Below are positions 21,431 to 31,535 of a stretch of DNA of 64,000 nt, piece by piece (the stretch's first letter is position 1; each line of letters begins with the position of its first letter). This stretch comes from Petaurus breviceps papuanus. Taxonomy: Eukaryota; Chordata; Mammalia; Diprotodontia; Petauridae. Both the position numbers and the translations under genes were made by a program. The notes under the pieces are model-generated. The model saw nothing but the letters and a program-made list of their open reading frames with translations, did no database searches and had not been told where the DNA came from. The stretch lies in assembly GCA_028583685.1 (NCBI GenBank), contig JAMXIF010000220.1, positions 38,573,662 to 38,637,661 of the forward strand. The letters are read 5' to 3'.

Positions 21431-23257
21431 TGCTTTCTAGTGTTTTTAATAGGAATGGCTGTTGCATCTTGTAAAAAGCTTTTTCTGCATTTTTGGAGAT
21501 AATCATATGGTTTCTACTAGTTTTATTGTTTATATGATCTATTATGCTGATCGTTTTCCTAATATTGAACTAGTCTTGAATTCCTTGAATAAATACTACT
21601 TGATCAAAGTGTATTATTCTTGTGATAAGTTACTGTAATCTTTTTGCTAGTAACCTGACTGTATCCCTGTGTTTCAAATGTGTTTCTTGTAAAAAACATA
21701 TTACAGGATTATGTTTTTTAATCCATTCTGCTACCTGCTTCTGTTTTACCATCCCATTCACATTCACAGTTATGATTACCATATGTTTCTTTCTCTCCAT
21801 CCTATTTTGCCCCCCCCCCCCGTTTAAGCTTTTATTTCTCCCTTCCTTTCCTCAAAAGAGTCTTGCTTTTGACCAACACCTCCATCAATATTCCCTTCCT
21901 ATAATCCTCCCTCCCTTTTCTTACCACTTTCCCTTACTACTTCTTCCCTCCCTTCCAACCCCTCCCCCCTATCTTTCCCCTTTCCCTTCCTACTGCCTGT
22001 AGAGCAAGTTAAATTGCTTTCTTTTTTTTTTTAAAGCAATTGGGGTTAAGTAACTTGCTCAAGGTTACATGGCCAGGTATTTCTAGGTGGGTGCTAAGTG
22101 TCTGAGCCCGGATTCGATTCCCAGGTCATCCCAACACTGATGCTGGTGACTTACTTGCTGTGCTACCTGGCCACCCTGCAAGCTAAATTTCTATATGTAA
22201 CAAAGTATGCTATTCCCTCCTTGAACCAAATCCAATGAGAGTAAATTTCAAAAAATGCTCATCTCCCTCCATTTTTTCCCTCTACAAAAATAAGTTTTTG
22301 TGTCTCTTCAAGTTAGATTCCTATACTTAACTGAGTATGATATTTCCTCTTTGAATAAGAAACTAATGAGAGTAAAGCTCATACAGTGCTTCTCTCCCTC
22401 CTTTCTTTTCCTCTACTATAATATTTTATATTTAATAATTGTGCTTCTTCATGTGACGTAATTTACCTTTTTCTGCCTCCTCCTTTCCTCTTCTCCCATT
22501 ATGGTCCCTTTACACCACTTAATTAGTTTTTTTTTTTTTTATCATCACATCAGTTGATTTATAACCACATCCTCTATCTGTGCATGTCCCTTTAAAATGT
22601 CATAAAAATTATACAATTCTCAAAATTAATAAGTATCACTCTCCCATATAGGGATATAAACAGTTGTCTCTTATTGGAATAATAAGCTTCTTTTTCCTAT
22701 TTACCTTTTTAAGTCTCTCTTGGGTCTTATATGTGAAGATCAAATTTTCCATTGTGCTCTGGCTTTTTCATCTGGAAGGTGTGGAAGTCTCTTATTTCAT
22801 TGAATGTCCCATCTCCTTGCCTGAAAGATTATGGTCAATTTTTCTGGGTAGTTGATCCTTAGTTGCATTCCAAGCTCCTTTGCCTTAAGACATGTCATAT
22901 TCCTATCCCTACAATCTTTTAATGTAGAAGTTGCAAGGTCCTGTGTGATCCCAACTAGTTCTGGCAGGTGATTCAGTTTGCCAGGGCTCATTTTTGCTAT
23001 GGTAAGGTTGGGTCTCTGCTAGTGCAGCCCCTGCATTCTGTGTTCTACTCTGTGCTACCCCTGTCTGGTACAACAGAACCTACCCTTCAACTATCCATCT
23101 TGTCTTGGGATGGAAATCTGCCACACTCTGTCTCTTACTGGATTCTGCCACTCTAAAATTTGTTTAAATTAACTTTTCAGGTGGATCTGAATCAATTTGT
23201 GGGAGACCTCAGGTGAGTCCCTGCTTTCACTCAACCATCTTGTCTCCATTCTCCTTA
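21431..23257 (-). mobile_element. L1-B, ORF2 N-part, linker, ORF1 end and 5' UTR
   Basis: Reading the minus strand from 23257: 5' UTR opening GGAGAATGGAGACAAGATGG, a remnant of the ORF1 C-terminus (about 22980-22740), a purine-rich ORF1-ORF2 linker, then the ORF2 start with an endonuclease-type segment near 21830-21655. At about 21650 the text jumps from endonuclease to reverse transcriptase, so ORF2 has an internal deletion. ORF1 is also mostly lost. A poly-C run (21811-21823) and a SINE lie within the linker. Confidence 0.8.
22016..22177 (-). mobile_element. SINE of the 'CCAATTGCTTAAA' subfamily, inserted in L1-B
   Basis: Inverted copy: T-run, AAAGCAATTGGGGTTAAGT, CTTGCTCAAGGTTACATGGC, then GATTCGATTCCCAGGTCATC and GTGCTACCTGGCCACC. 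The 12-bp flanks GCAAGTTAAATT (22004-22015) and GCAAGCTAAATT (22178-22189) are a target duplication with one change. It differs from the main WSINE type by TAACTTGCTCAAGGTTAC and by a body directly followed by A residues. See 30829 and 38701. Confidence 0.9.
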
Positions 23258-23626
23258 CCAGATTTTTAATATTAATACAGTTTAATTGCAAAAGAAATGA
23301 TCAGTATATTCGTATGGGTGACAAGTAAAAGAAATACTTAACTGTCTTATAGGTTTGTAAGGAAAATTCATTATAAACCAAAAAAGCAGTGCTGAGTCAT
23401 CAGTATTGTCTTCTCTTTCTCTTATTTTTTCTTTCTTTTCTTCCCCTTCTCTTCTTCTTTTCCCCTCCCTCCTCTTATCTCTTATAATCATCATCTAAAC
23501 CTTTAATTCAAGGCAAAGGTTGATTTTTTTTCTGTTCCTTGTTTTCTAGGAGTCATCATGTTTTCTGTGCTTGCAAGTTACACAAGAAAGAGCAGGAAAT
23601 GGGTGCGATTAGTAATCTTCCACTTT
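23258..23626. other. Short L1-A remnant, then unassigned
   Basis: 23258-23300 may be the continuation of L1-A. The remainder includes a T/C-rich patch (23415-23485) and no gene. Confidence 0.35.
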
Positions 23627-23776
23627 GGGGCAGTGAAGTAGTTCAGTGAATAGAACCCTGGAGTCAGAAGGACCTGAGTTCAAATCTGGCCTTAGACACT
23701 TGATCACACTTACTAGCTGTGTGACCTTGGGCAAGTCACTTAACGCCAATTGCCTTGCCTTCTCCCCTCCAAAAAT
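23627..23776 (+). mobile_element. WSINE1-like SINE
   Basis: GGGGCAGTGAAGTAGTTCAG, CCCTGGAGTCAGAAGGACCT, GAGTTCAAATCTGGCCTTAG, TGACCTTGGGCAAGTCACTT, ending CCCCTCCAAAAATAC. The A tail is short and no target duplication is clear. Confidence 0.88.
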
Positions 23777-25244
23777 ACAGTGCTCCACATAGATGTCCAT
23801 GACATGCTCTGGAAAAAGCAAGAAACATATTCAGTGATACCATCATCATTGTCTTCTCACTATTGTAAGAAATTTTACAATAGCATTTCAAAGCTTGAAG
23901 ATGATAAGATGATTTAGTTCATTCCCTTTTCATTTTACAGATTAAGTATTTGATCTCTCTGTTTCTAGTATAAATGTATCACATACACATATGTGTTTAC
24001 AGATTTTTTTTTTGGCAGTGAGGAGAGGGGAAGAGGGCCTAGGCTTGTGATTTCAGTAATGAACTCCTGGTGAGAAAACTACCTTTACCAAGACAATTTG
24101 GCACACTCTCAGTAAAGTCTAGTCTGAGAGTTTGAGTTTATATGTACAAACTTAAATGTACAGATATATAGAATGAAAAATAATAGTGCATGAGGACACA
24201 CTCATATGTATTTGTATACTTATTTAAAACAGTTTATGACCACAAGGTCTTCAGGAGCATTCTTTCAGGAGGTAATGTTATTTGTGATTTATTGTTTATC
24301 CCAACTCCTTTTCATTATTCCAGAAACATTTTTAAAATTCCACCTGCTTACACTGGGGTATGTTTTTTTAATCAGTTGTAGAGGGTTTCTTTTTTTTGCA
24401 AAAAAGAAAGGAAAATATAATTAGATTTTATTGCTGTAACAAACTGCAAAACCTTCCTACTAAGTAGCCTATCTGAAAATAAATCACCTAACGATTATAA
24501 ATCATGTATATTAAACACTAACTTTAATAAAAAGGCTCATTACAAACCAGCTAGTGGGGCTAGTCACTGAACCAATTTTCAGCCCATCATCAATTTTGTT
24601 GGGGACCTTAATAGCATCATGAAGCTACACTTCGTTGTTAATTCCAAGTAAAGTAAGGACTTATTCAATCATCTGAACAGCCCAAATGAACAGTGCAAGC
24701 AATGTGTGATCATTTAATTGCCGTAGTTGATTTGGTCTTGCTAATCCTAAAAGAGGAGGATGACATAATGAAAAGCTCCAGAATGATGCAATATTCTATT
24801 AAGTAATATATAGTTCATCTTATCCATACATTCTCCTTTGCACTTTCAACTCAGGGTAAACACAGCATCTCCCTTAATTTTATCCTTATATAGTTTTAAC
24901 CCATAGAATAATTTTTTTTTCTTTTTTGAGAAAGTGATTATGGTAGGAGGGAGGATTAGTTATCAGAATTTTAAAAACCATTAAATAAAGTAACTGTCCA
25001 GGGGGGTAAGCCTCTGTTTTATAGAAAATAAATCTTGGCATGGAAATATTGTTAGAATATTGCCATTCATAGCAAAATACTCAGAATATTGACATTCATA
25101 GCAAAAGTAATAGCAACAAGAATAACTCTTTATTTAGTTTCACTACTGACTTGGGGAAAAGGATCAGTTACTGAATAATAATCATCGTTCAACAGAAACC
25201 AAAGCAAAATCGGTCAACTAGTACACTTTACTCCCCTCCACAAA
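23777..25244. other. Unassigned unique stretch with a conserved-element candidate
   Basis: No transposon recognised. About 24430-24830 is complex sequence with homeodomain-like words (CATTTAATTG, TCATTTAATT) and no low complexity, the texture of conserved enhancers. A near-exact tandem duplication of about 29 bp lies at 25053-25081 and 25083-25110 (AGAATATTGMCATTCATAGC). Open frames of 63-75 codons carry no motif. Confidence 0.4.
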
Positions 25245-25378
25245 TTATCCTTGCTATTCCATGAACATAGTATCTTTTCTCCTGACTCCAGGCATTTGTA
25301 CTGGCTATCCCACATATCGGGAATTCTCTCCCTCCTCTTTTTTGCTTCCTGGCTTCCTTCAAGTCTCATTCTATCTTG
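25245..25378 (+). mobile_element. L2 relic, sense
   Basis: TTGCTATTCCATGAACATAG, CAGGCATTTGTACTGGCTAT, GGAATTCTCTCCCTCCTC and GGCTTCCTTCAAGTCTCATT are the sense L2 3' UTR ('cttgctgttcctcacacatggc...'). It meets an antisense L2 directly at 25379. Confidence 0.7.
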
Positions 25379-26340
25379 TACCAGGTGTTGTGCTAGGTGC
25401 TGCAGACATGAAATTAAAAAGGAACTAATCCTTGTTCTCAAGAAGCTTATATTCTATAGGGGAAGACAATATAAACATATATTAATATTCAGCAAAAACC
25501 ATTTATTAAGCATTTAATATGTGCCAGACACTGTGCTAAGTACTAGAGGTAAAAGGAAAAGCAAAATTAGTCCCTTCTTTCAAGAAGTTCATATTCTAGT
25601 GGGGGAGACAATATGAAAGAACTATTTACATACAAGATGTACAGGATAAATAAGAGGTAACCTAGGAAGGAAGGTACTAGTTTTGAGGGGCACTGGTAAA
25701 GGCTTCATGTAGGAAGTGAGATTTGAGGTGAGACTTACAAGATGTCAAGAAATCCAGGAGGTGGAGATGAGGATGGAGAGAACTGCTGACATGGGGGCAC
25801 TAGCCAGTGAAAATGCAAGGAGTTGAGAAAGGGAGTGTCTTTTTGGAGAAATAGCAACTGAGACCAGCTAGGTCATAGAGTATGTGGAAGGCAGTAAAGT
25901 TTAAGGAAGTTTGGAAGGAGCAAGGTTGTGAAAAGCTTGAAAAGCTAAACAGGGATTTTGTATTTGATCCTGGAGCTGATAGGGAGTCACTGGATTTTGT
26001 TGGGTAGGATATGTAGGTAACATGGTCATGCCTGCCCATTAGGAAAGCCACTTTGGCAGCTGACTAAAGGGTGGATGGAAATGGGGAGAAACTTGAAGCA
26101 GGTTGACCAACTAGAAAACTGTTGTAATAGTCTAGGCATGAGGAGATGAGAGCTTTCACCATGACTATGTAAGAAAAGAGAAGAAAGGGCTGTCAGACTG
26201 ATCTCAAAGGTAGAATAGAAAGGCCTTGGCAAGAGATTGGCTATGGAGGTGAGTGAGAGTGAGGAAATGAGGATGATATTTAGTTTGTTAACCTGTTACT
26301 GAGAGTTTGGTTCCATCTTCAACAGCGATAGGGAAGTCCA
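25379..26340 (-). mobile_element. L2 relic(s), antisense, about 960 bp
   Basis: Contains two starts of the antisense tail: ACCAGGTGTTGTGCTAGGTG at 25380 and ATTTATTAAGCATTTAATATG at 25502. It then runs GGAAGTGAGATTTGAGGTGA, TTGATCCTGGAGCTGATAGG, GAAAGCCACTTTGGCAGCTG, TAGTCTAGGCATGAGGAGAT and on to the GGGAAGTCCAGAAGAGGGGA end. The doubled tail means two insertions or a local duplication. It is the best L2 reference in the window. Confidence 0.8.
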
Positions 26341-26689
26341 GAAGAGGGGAGGGCTTTTATTTGGGGCGGGGGGAGACATAGAAAGATAAAAAGACGAGAG
26401 TGAGAGATAGATGGTAGATCGATGGATGGATAGATGATAGTATGTTTCTGAAGTGTGCAACCAGAACTAAATCTAGAAATAGAATGGGAAAGCAACCCCA
26501 AAGTAGAGTGAATCAATTCTCTTGAAAACAGCTGCATAAAGCTCTTTCCCAGGACCCAGTTTGTTGTTGCCTCCTCTTCTCTTTCTGAGAAGAAGTGCTA
26601 AGAATAATAAGCTTGCCAGCCGACTTCAGTCACACTTTGAAGCTTTTGAAGCGCTTTCACATATATGATGTTGCTTCAACTCGGAGACA
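26341..26689. other. Unassigned stretch
   Basis: Contains a GATA/GATG-rich patch (26400-26440). No gene recognised. Confidence 0.35.
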
Positions 26690-26990
26690 AGATCATAGGA
26701 CCATGCATCTTGAGCAGAAAGGGAGTTGAGACACCATCTCATGTAAGTCCTTCATTTTATAGAAGAGAAAACTGTTAAGTTCAAAGTTCTCTGGGTACAA
26801 AGGGAGGGCGAAAAACTGTAATGCAGATTTTCCAGATTGTGGGGCTGCCATGCTCCTAACCCCCACAATATAGAAAGGATGACTTTAGAAGAGTTTAAGT
26901 GATTTGTATAAGTTCTCACAATTTAGTAAATGTCTGAGGTGGGATTTGACTCCAGACCCCTCTACTCCAGAACCCAGTACTTTTTTTTTT
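26690..26990 (-). mobile_element. MIR-class SINE, antisense, interrupted
   Basis: GAGACACCATCTCATGTAAG, CATTTTATAGAAGAGAAAAC and, after a gap, AAGTGATTTGTATAAGTTCT and TGTCTGAGGTGGGATTTGAC correspond to the inverted MIR core. A T-run follows at 26983. Confidence 0.55.
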
Positions 26991-27875
26991 CATCGTGCTT
27001 TTCAAATAACAGTCATTTATTAAGTGCCTATTAGGTGGACAAGATATTCACTAAGTCTGACTCCAAGACTTCATTGTTGATTAGAGATAGCACTGGGACC
27101 TTGAAGACTGTAACAATGGAGTGTAAGCTACAGATATTTCTATTATGGTAGAAAGACTGAGTTCATCCCCAGCAAGAGTCTTTGTTTGCTATGTGAGGAA
27201 AAATATAATTCAGTACAGAAAGATTCATTGCCAGGAAGTTGATTGATAAGTGATGACTTCTTTGGCCATTTTCATCAATGAAAGAAAAAATAAAAATGAA
27301 CTATGGCCTCTTTCTGAAGTGATTGCTATAGTTTAGACAAAGCTAGCCAGATGGTGCTAAGTATGATATTTTCTATAAATATAAATTTAGCTTTTGTTAC
27401 CCCAAATCTAAGATCTTTGTCCAATGATAAATCCATCAACAAACTACAAGAGGAAATGAATAGTATCAATAGTCTCATGATAAAAGAAACCAGAAGACAA
27501 AAAGAAGAGGCAAATAAGTGAGACGATGACTCATGGATTCTTCTTGGAGAGGTAAGAAAAGAGTTTGATTTCATACCGCACTCAAAGCAATAAAATACAT
27601 TGCTTCATGAGACATTTGATCATTATATTTCAAAATCTTTATGATGATTATAAGCATGAAGATCAATTTGCAGGTTTTTCTCCAACATCTGCTGCTCAAA
27701 GTAAAGAGACAGAGAAATCCCTTTATATAATCCTGAGAGGTAAGCAGGTCTAACAGTCTTGTCAATTCCACCATACAGAGAATACTGATGTTCATAAAGA
27801 TTATATCTTACCCACATTCACCATCTGGTACCTCCAGTGTTTATTTTTTTCTCTCTCCATTTATCACTTCTTTAT
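26991..27875. other. Unassigned stretch with an exon-like segment
   Basis: No transposon recognised. At 27391-27517 a frame is open across the interval between TTTAG and GTGAGA, encoding SINKLQEEMNSINSLMIKET, a polar coiled-coil-like peptide. The upstream pyrimidine tract is weak and the frame stops right after the putative donor. I list it as a possibility, not as a gene. Confidence 0.25.
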
Positions 27876-28736
27876 TGTGGGGGTTAAGGGCATGGCACCC
27901 CAACAATCTGGAAAAGCTCCATAAAATTTTTGACCCTCCCTTTGCACCAGAGAACTCCGAACATTTTCTCTTTCTTTTATGGGGTATTTACAGTACCTTA
28001 TTATAAAATTTGGGTTAAGCATTTGGTCTTAGGTTTTGTGTCATCTGCTAGCCTTCATGTGTTGTCTTCAACTTCTGCAATTTCCCCCCAAAATCCCATT
28101 TAATCTCTTATGCCAACCTATGATATATTAAAACAACTATAAGAAAAATCACAATGTGGAAAAGATAACTGTATATCACACTACAAATATGGAATTATTC
28201 TCTGAGGCAGAAAGGGTAGGACTTTAGAAAAGGCAATAGGAATCAAGAAAGACCAGCGATTTTGCAGTTTTTTAGGGTTGTCAAATAGTCTTCCTTTTCA
28301 CATGTGCGGCTCTGGGTTCCCAGGATCCTTTCCAGCTTGGCATGTTTTGGAACTGAGATAAGGTATACTTTAAGACACTTGTGCAGGCTATGGTTCACCA
28401 GAAGGAGAATGGCAAGTATAGCATAAACTGCCTCTTGCTACAGATCTATATTGAGCCTGAATGAATGCAGATTTCTTAAGCACAGTAGCTCAGCTGCTGA
28501 GTGCTAGACTCACCCCAGCTCTGCTTCCCCCAATCCCGCTCCCCAGCAAGTCACCTGGCATTTGCTCAGGTAGGAGAGCTAAGGAGAAGGCAATACAGTA
28601 TCCATAGAATGTCAAGAGTACATTCAGAGATGAGTGTACAAATCTCACATGCGATCTACTGCATCACAAAGGCATGTTAAGAAACCCTTAATTCTATCAT
28701 TTGACAGCTACAATTTATGTTTTAATTCATTCTACA
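27876..28736 (-). mobile_element. Probable retroviral solo LTR, different family (fossil)
   Basis: On the plus strand it begins TGTGGGGGTTAAGGGCATGG and would end ...CATTCTACA, with TTTAT at 27871-27875 and again at 28737-28741. On the minus strand a CCATAAAAG TATA-like word lies about 130 bp before the 3' end, as in LTRs. The 3' 350 bp resembles LTR sequence I recall from Australian marsupials. The duplication is AT-rich and could be chance, so the outer border near 28736 is provisional. Confidence 0.5.
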
Positions 28737-28737
28737 T

Positions 28738-28955
28738 TTATAATAATATCTGGAATTTATATAAATCTTTAAGATTTGCAAAGCACTTTACAGATATTAT
28801 CTCACTTGATCCTCACAACAATACTGGGAGGTGGATGAAGCAGAATTTAAGTGAATTGCTTAGGGTCACATACTAGTAAGTGTCTGAGGTCAAGTTTGGA
28901 CTCAGTTTTCCTAACTTTGGGTCCAATATTCCATTTACTATACCAACTAGTGGCT
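28738..28955 (-). mobile_element. MIR-class SINE, antisense
   Basis: AAGATTTGCAAAGCACTTTA, TTATCTCACTTGATCCTCAC, GAATTGCTTAGGGTCACATA and AAGTGTCTGAGGTCAAGTTT give the inverted MIR layout clearly. Confidence 0.85.
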
Positions 28956-28959
28956 TAAT

Positions 28960-29575
28960 ATATCACTTTATGGTTTGCTGAGTGCTTTGCAAACCATAAT
29001 ATCATTACATCCCCACCAGTTTTATCACTGTTAGGTGATACTTTGATAATGGGAACACTGAGACTAAAAGAAGTAACATGGGGGTGGCTAGGTTGTACAG
29101 TGAATAGAGTACCAGTCCTCTTTTCCCAGAATTATATTTCATCAATCAAGGAAGATAAATGACCAAAATCAGAGCCACAGAGTTTGAAGGGCTCTTAAAG
29201 TCAAAGTCCAACCCTTTCATTTTAGTGATAGAGAAACTAAAACGCCTAGAGGTTAAGACTTGCCCAGCCAGGGGCGGCCAGGTGGCACAGTGAATAGAGC
29301 ACTGATACTGGAGTCAAGACGACCCGAGTTCGAATAGAGCACTGATCCTGGAGTCAGGAGGACCCGAGTTCAAATCAGACCTCAGACACTTGACACACTT
29401 ACTAGTCACATGACCTTGGGCAAGTCACTTAACCCCAATTGCCCTGTCTCCCCCCTCCAAAAAGTAAAAAATTAAAAATTAAAAAAAGTAAAATGTCTGA
29501 GGCAGACAGGATTCAAGTTCAGGTCTTCCTGACTCTGAGGTTAGTACTCATTCCACCTATACCTAGAAGAGTAAT
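28960..29575 (-). mobile_element. MIR-class SINE split by the composite insertion
   Basis: The first part (28960-29080) is TTTATGGTTTGCTGAGTGCT through GAACACTGAGACTAAAAG. After the 405-bp insertion it resumes at 29496 with TCTGAGGCAGACAGGATTC and GTTCAGGTCTTCCTGACTC. Confidence 0.75.
29081..29485 (+). mobile_element. Composite SINE: WSINE head, 153-bp copied flank, full WSINE
   Basis: One insertion flanked by AAGTAACATG (29071-29080) and AAGTAAAATG (29486-29495). Three parts: a WSINE 5' head (29081-29116, GGGGTGGCTAGGTTGTACAG); a 153-bp segment (29117-29269) that is the reverse complement of 4691-4843 with about five differences; and a complete WSINE (29270 onward) with an A-rich tail and an internal 40-bp tandem duplication. 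At 4.7 kb the segment is native, being part of a MIR plus its flank, immediately upstream of a WSINE on the minus strand. That suggests read-through (5' transduction) with a template switch at the 5' end. Confidence 0.8.
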
Positions 29576-30812
29576 GTCATTACTCTTTCATGACACATGG
29601 TTCCTGGTACCTCGGGATTGTAGTTTTTTTTTTTTAATGACTTACCTTTTATATTATAATATACAATCTTATTGGCAGTGACTTCTTTGCTTTCTCTAGT
29701 CCTAACCTTTGAAAAAAATGTAAAGAAAAGAAATATCTTTGATCCTCTGGGATTTACTATACAAGTGACTCTCTCCTTAAGTAATGTAATTATCCCTCTA
29801 GGAACACAATTTTGTGTTAACACTCAAAAGGAGATATGTGATTATCACAGTGGCTCTCTTCTTCCCCTTCCTATGCCCTAGTGTACCTCACCTAGGGGAA
29901 ATGCATAGAATTTGTTTCTTCAGTTTGGTCTGATTCCCTGAAGTCCAAGATGAAGAGACTGATCTGGGTCAAAAGCAGATCATAGATTATAATATCTCTT
30001 GCAGTGTCATTGTGATTCTTAGTCAATATCAGTTGAATTAAACTGGACTGAATTGATTTAATGCAAGTAACAAGCAGTGTGTTGCAGGGAAGGCACATTC
30101 TCAGTTCTGCTATATTTTAGGTAACATTGATCCAAAGACATGTCTATGGGTGTCAACATATTTTATTGGAAAGGTTAGAATCTAAAAAAGGAACAGGCAT
30201 TCTGATAGATTTACAGTGGAGTCGCTATATGTCCGTATCAAACACAATGGAAAATACCCCACTCTATATAATACATGAATGATTCAACTGACCATTAGGA
30301 GTTAAATCAGTAAAAAAAAATAAGAAAGAAAAGAAAAGAAATGCTTGAAACGCTTAGATTGTCTTAAAACAACCCCAATGAGAAGTTTCATAAATTCCAA
30401 AGCCTGCCTAAGTGTTTACCCCTATATATATTCTGTTAATTGATATGAAAAAGGCTAACAACATCTGAAATAGTTGCAAGGGGCCATCGTTTGAGACTGA
30501 TTTCCAAATGTATATGTTGACAGTAGATGGGGTGAATTCTAAGCCCTTCTTAGAAAGGAGTTTGGTTACAACTTGGATTAATCATGGTAAAAAAAATAAA
30601 AAAATATATGATCAAGTATCTATGGGTACTTTCTCCATTTCAGGTCTCTTAAAGAGATAAAAAACATGACTGAAGAATTACCTTTTGGTCAAATTACCTG
30701 TTTGTTTAAACTACTCCTTAATAGCAACACGTATAAATAGACTTTAATGGTTTGCAAAAACATCAAATACATTTTTATTAAATTGTGCACTGTGTACACC
30801 AAGGTGAAAGAA
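29576..30812. other. Unassigned stretch
   Basis: About 1.2 kb without recognised repeats or genes. It includes short A-rich runs (30310-30340) and TTTTTTTTTT at about 29625. Minus-strand frames of 68-86 codons have no motif. Confidence 0.4.
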
Positions 30813-30828
30813 AAACAAATCTTTATTA

Positions 30829-30973
30829 TTATTATTATTTTTTAAGCAATCGGGGTGAAGTAACTTGCTCAAGGTTACACGGCCAGTTATTTCTGGGTGT
30901 GGTGCTGAGTGTCTGAGCCCAGGATTCGATCTCCAGGTCATCCCAACACTGGAGCCGGTGCTCTTACTCGCGC
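30829..30973 (-). mobile_element. SINE of the 'CCAATTGCTTAAA' subfamily with 16-bp target duplication
   Basis: Inverted copy: TTTTTTAAGCAATCGGGGTG, CTTGCTCAAGGTTACACGGC, GATTCGATCTCCAGGTCATC, CACTGGAGCCGGTGCTC; the 5' head is slightly truncated. AAACAAATCTTTATTA is repeated exactly at 30813-30828 and 30974-30989. An ATT-rich slip lies next to the tail. Confidence 0.92.
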
Positions 30974-30989
30974 AAACAAATCTTTATTA

Positions 30990-31115
30990 AAGACTACTCT
31001 GTGCTAAGTGCTACACTGTGCTCATTTGAACCTCACAACAACTCTGTGCTAGGTGTTATTATTGTCCCATTTCACAGTTGAAGAAAATGAGGCTAATAGA
31101 TTTTAAGTTAAGCTC
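30990..31115 (-). mobile_element. MIR-class SINE relic, antisense
   Basis: CTACTCTGTGCTAAGTGCTA, TTTGAACCTCACAACAACTC, GTCCCATTTCACAGTTGAAG and AAATGAGGCTAATAG are the inverted MIR core. The SINE at 30829 split its upstream end. Confidence 0.7.
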
Positions 31116-31264
31116 CCAGAAGAATCAGGTATATAGAATGATTACATAATACTTCACAATAATTAATAATGTGCTTAATGGGTAATGGTTATGGACAAGA
31201 CTCTTATCACAGCCACAATCATATTTAACAGATATTGTGACTTGTATTATTTCTTCTTTTAATT

Positions 31265-31535
31265 AATCTCAGGTTTGTCAGATAGTGCGATAGAGCACTG
31301 GGTTTAGAATTAGGAAGACTCATCTTCATGAGTTCATATCTGTCCTCAGACACTTACTAGCTATATGACCCTGGGCAAGTCACTTAATCCTGTTTGCCTC
31401 AGTTCCTCATCTGTAAAATTAGCTGGAGAAGGAAATTACAAACCACTCCAGGGTTTTTGTCAAGAAAACCCTAAATGGGATCATGGAGAGCTATATATAC
31501 AACTGAAATGACACAATAGCAACAAAACACCAATA
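31265..31535 (+). mobile_element. MAR1-type SINE, near full length
   Basis: TCAGATAGTGCGATAGAGC, GAGTTCATATCTGTCCTCAG, TGACCCTGGGCAAGTCACTT, then the MAR1-specific AGCTGGAGAAGGAAATTACA, AACCACTCCAGGGTTTTTGT, CAAGAAAACCCTAAATGGGA and ACTGAAATGACACAATAGCA, ending in an A-rich run. Confidence 0.9.

Noticed and set aside
21622-22002. 126-codon plus-strand frame, Phe/Pro/Ser rich
   Set aside because: Antisense of the pyrimidine-rich L1 ORF1-ORF2 linker.
27705-27770. Second exon-like segment (TTTGCAG ... GAGAGGTAAGC)
   Set aside because: Splice-like borders are present but its phase does not fit the segment at 27391-27517 and the peptide has no recognisable match.
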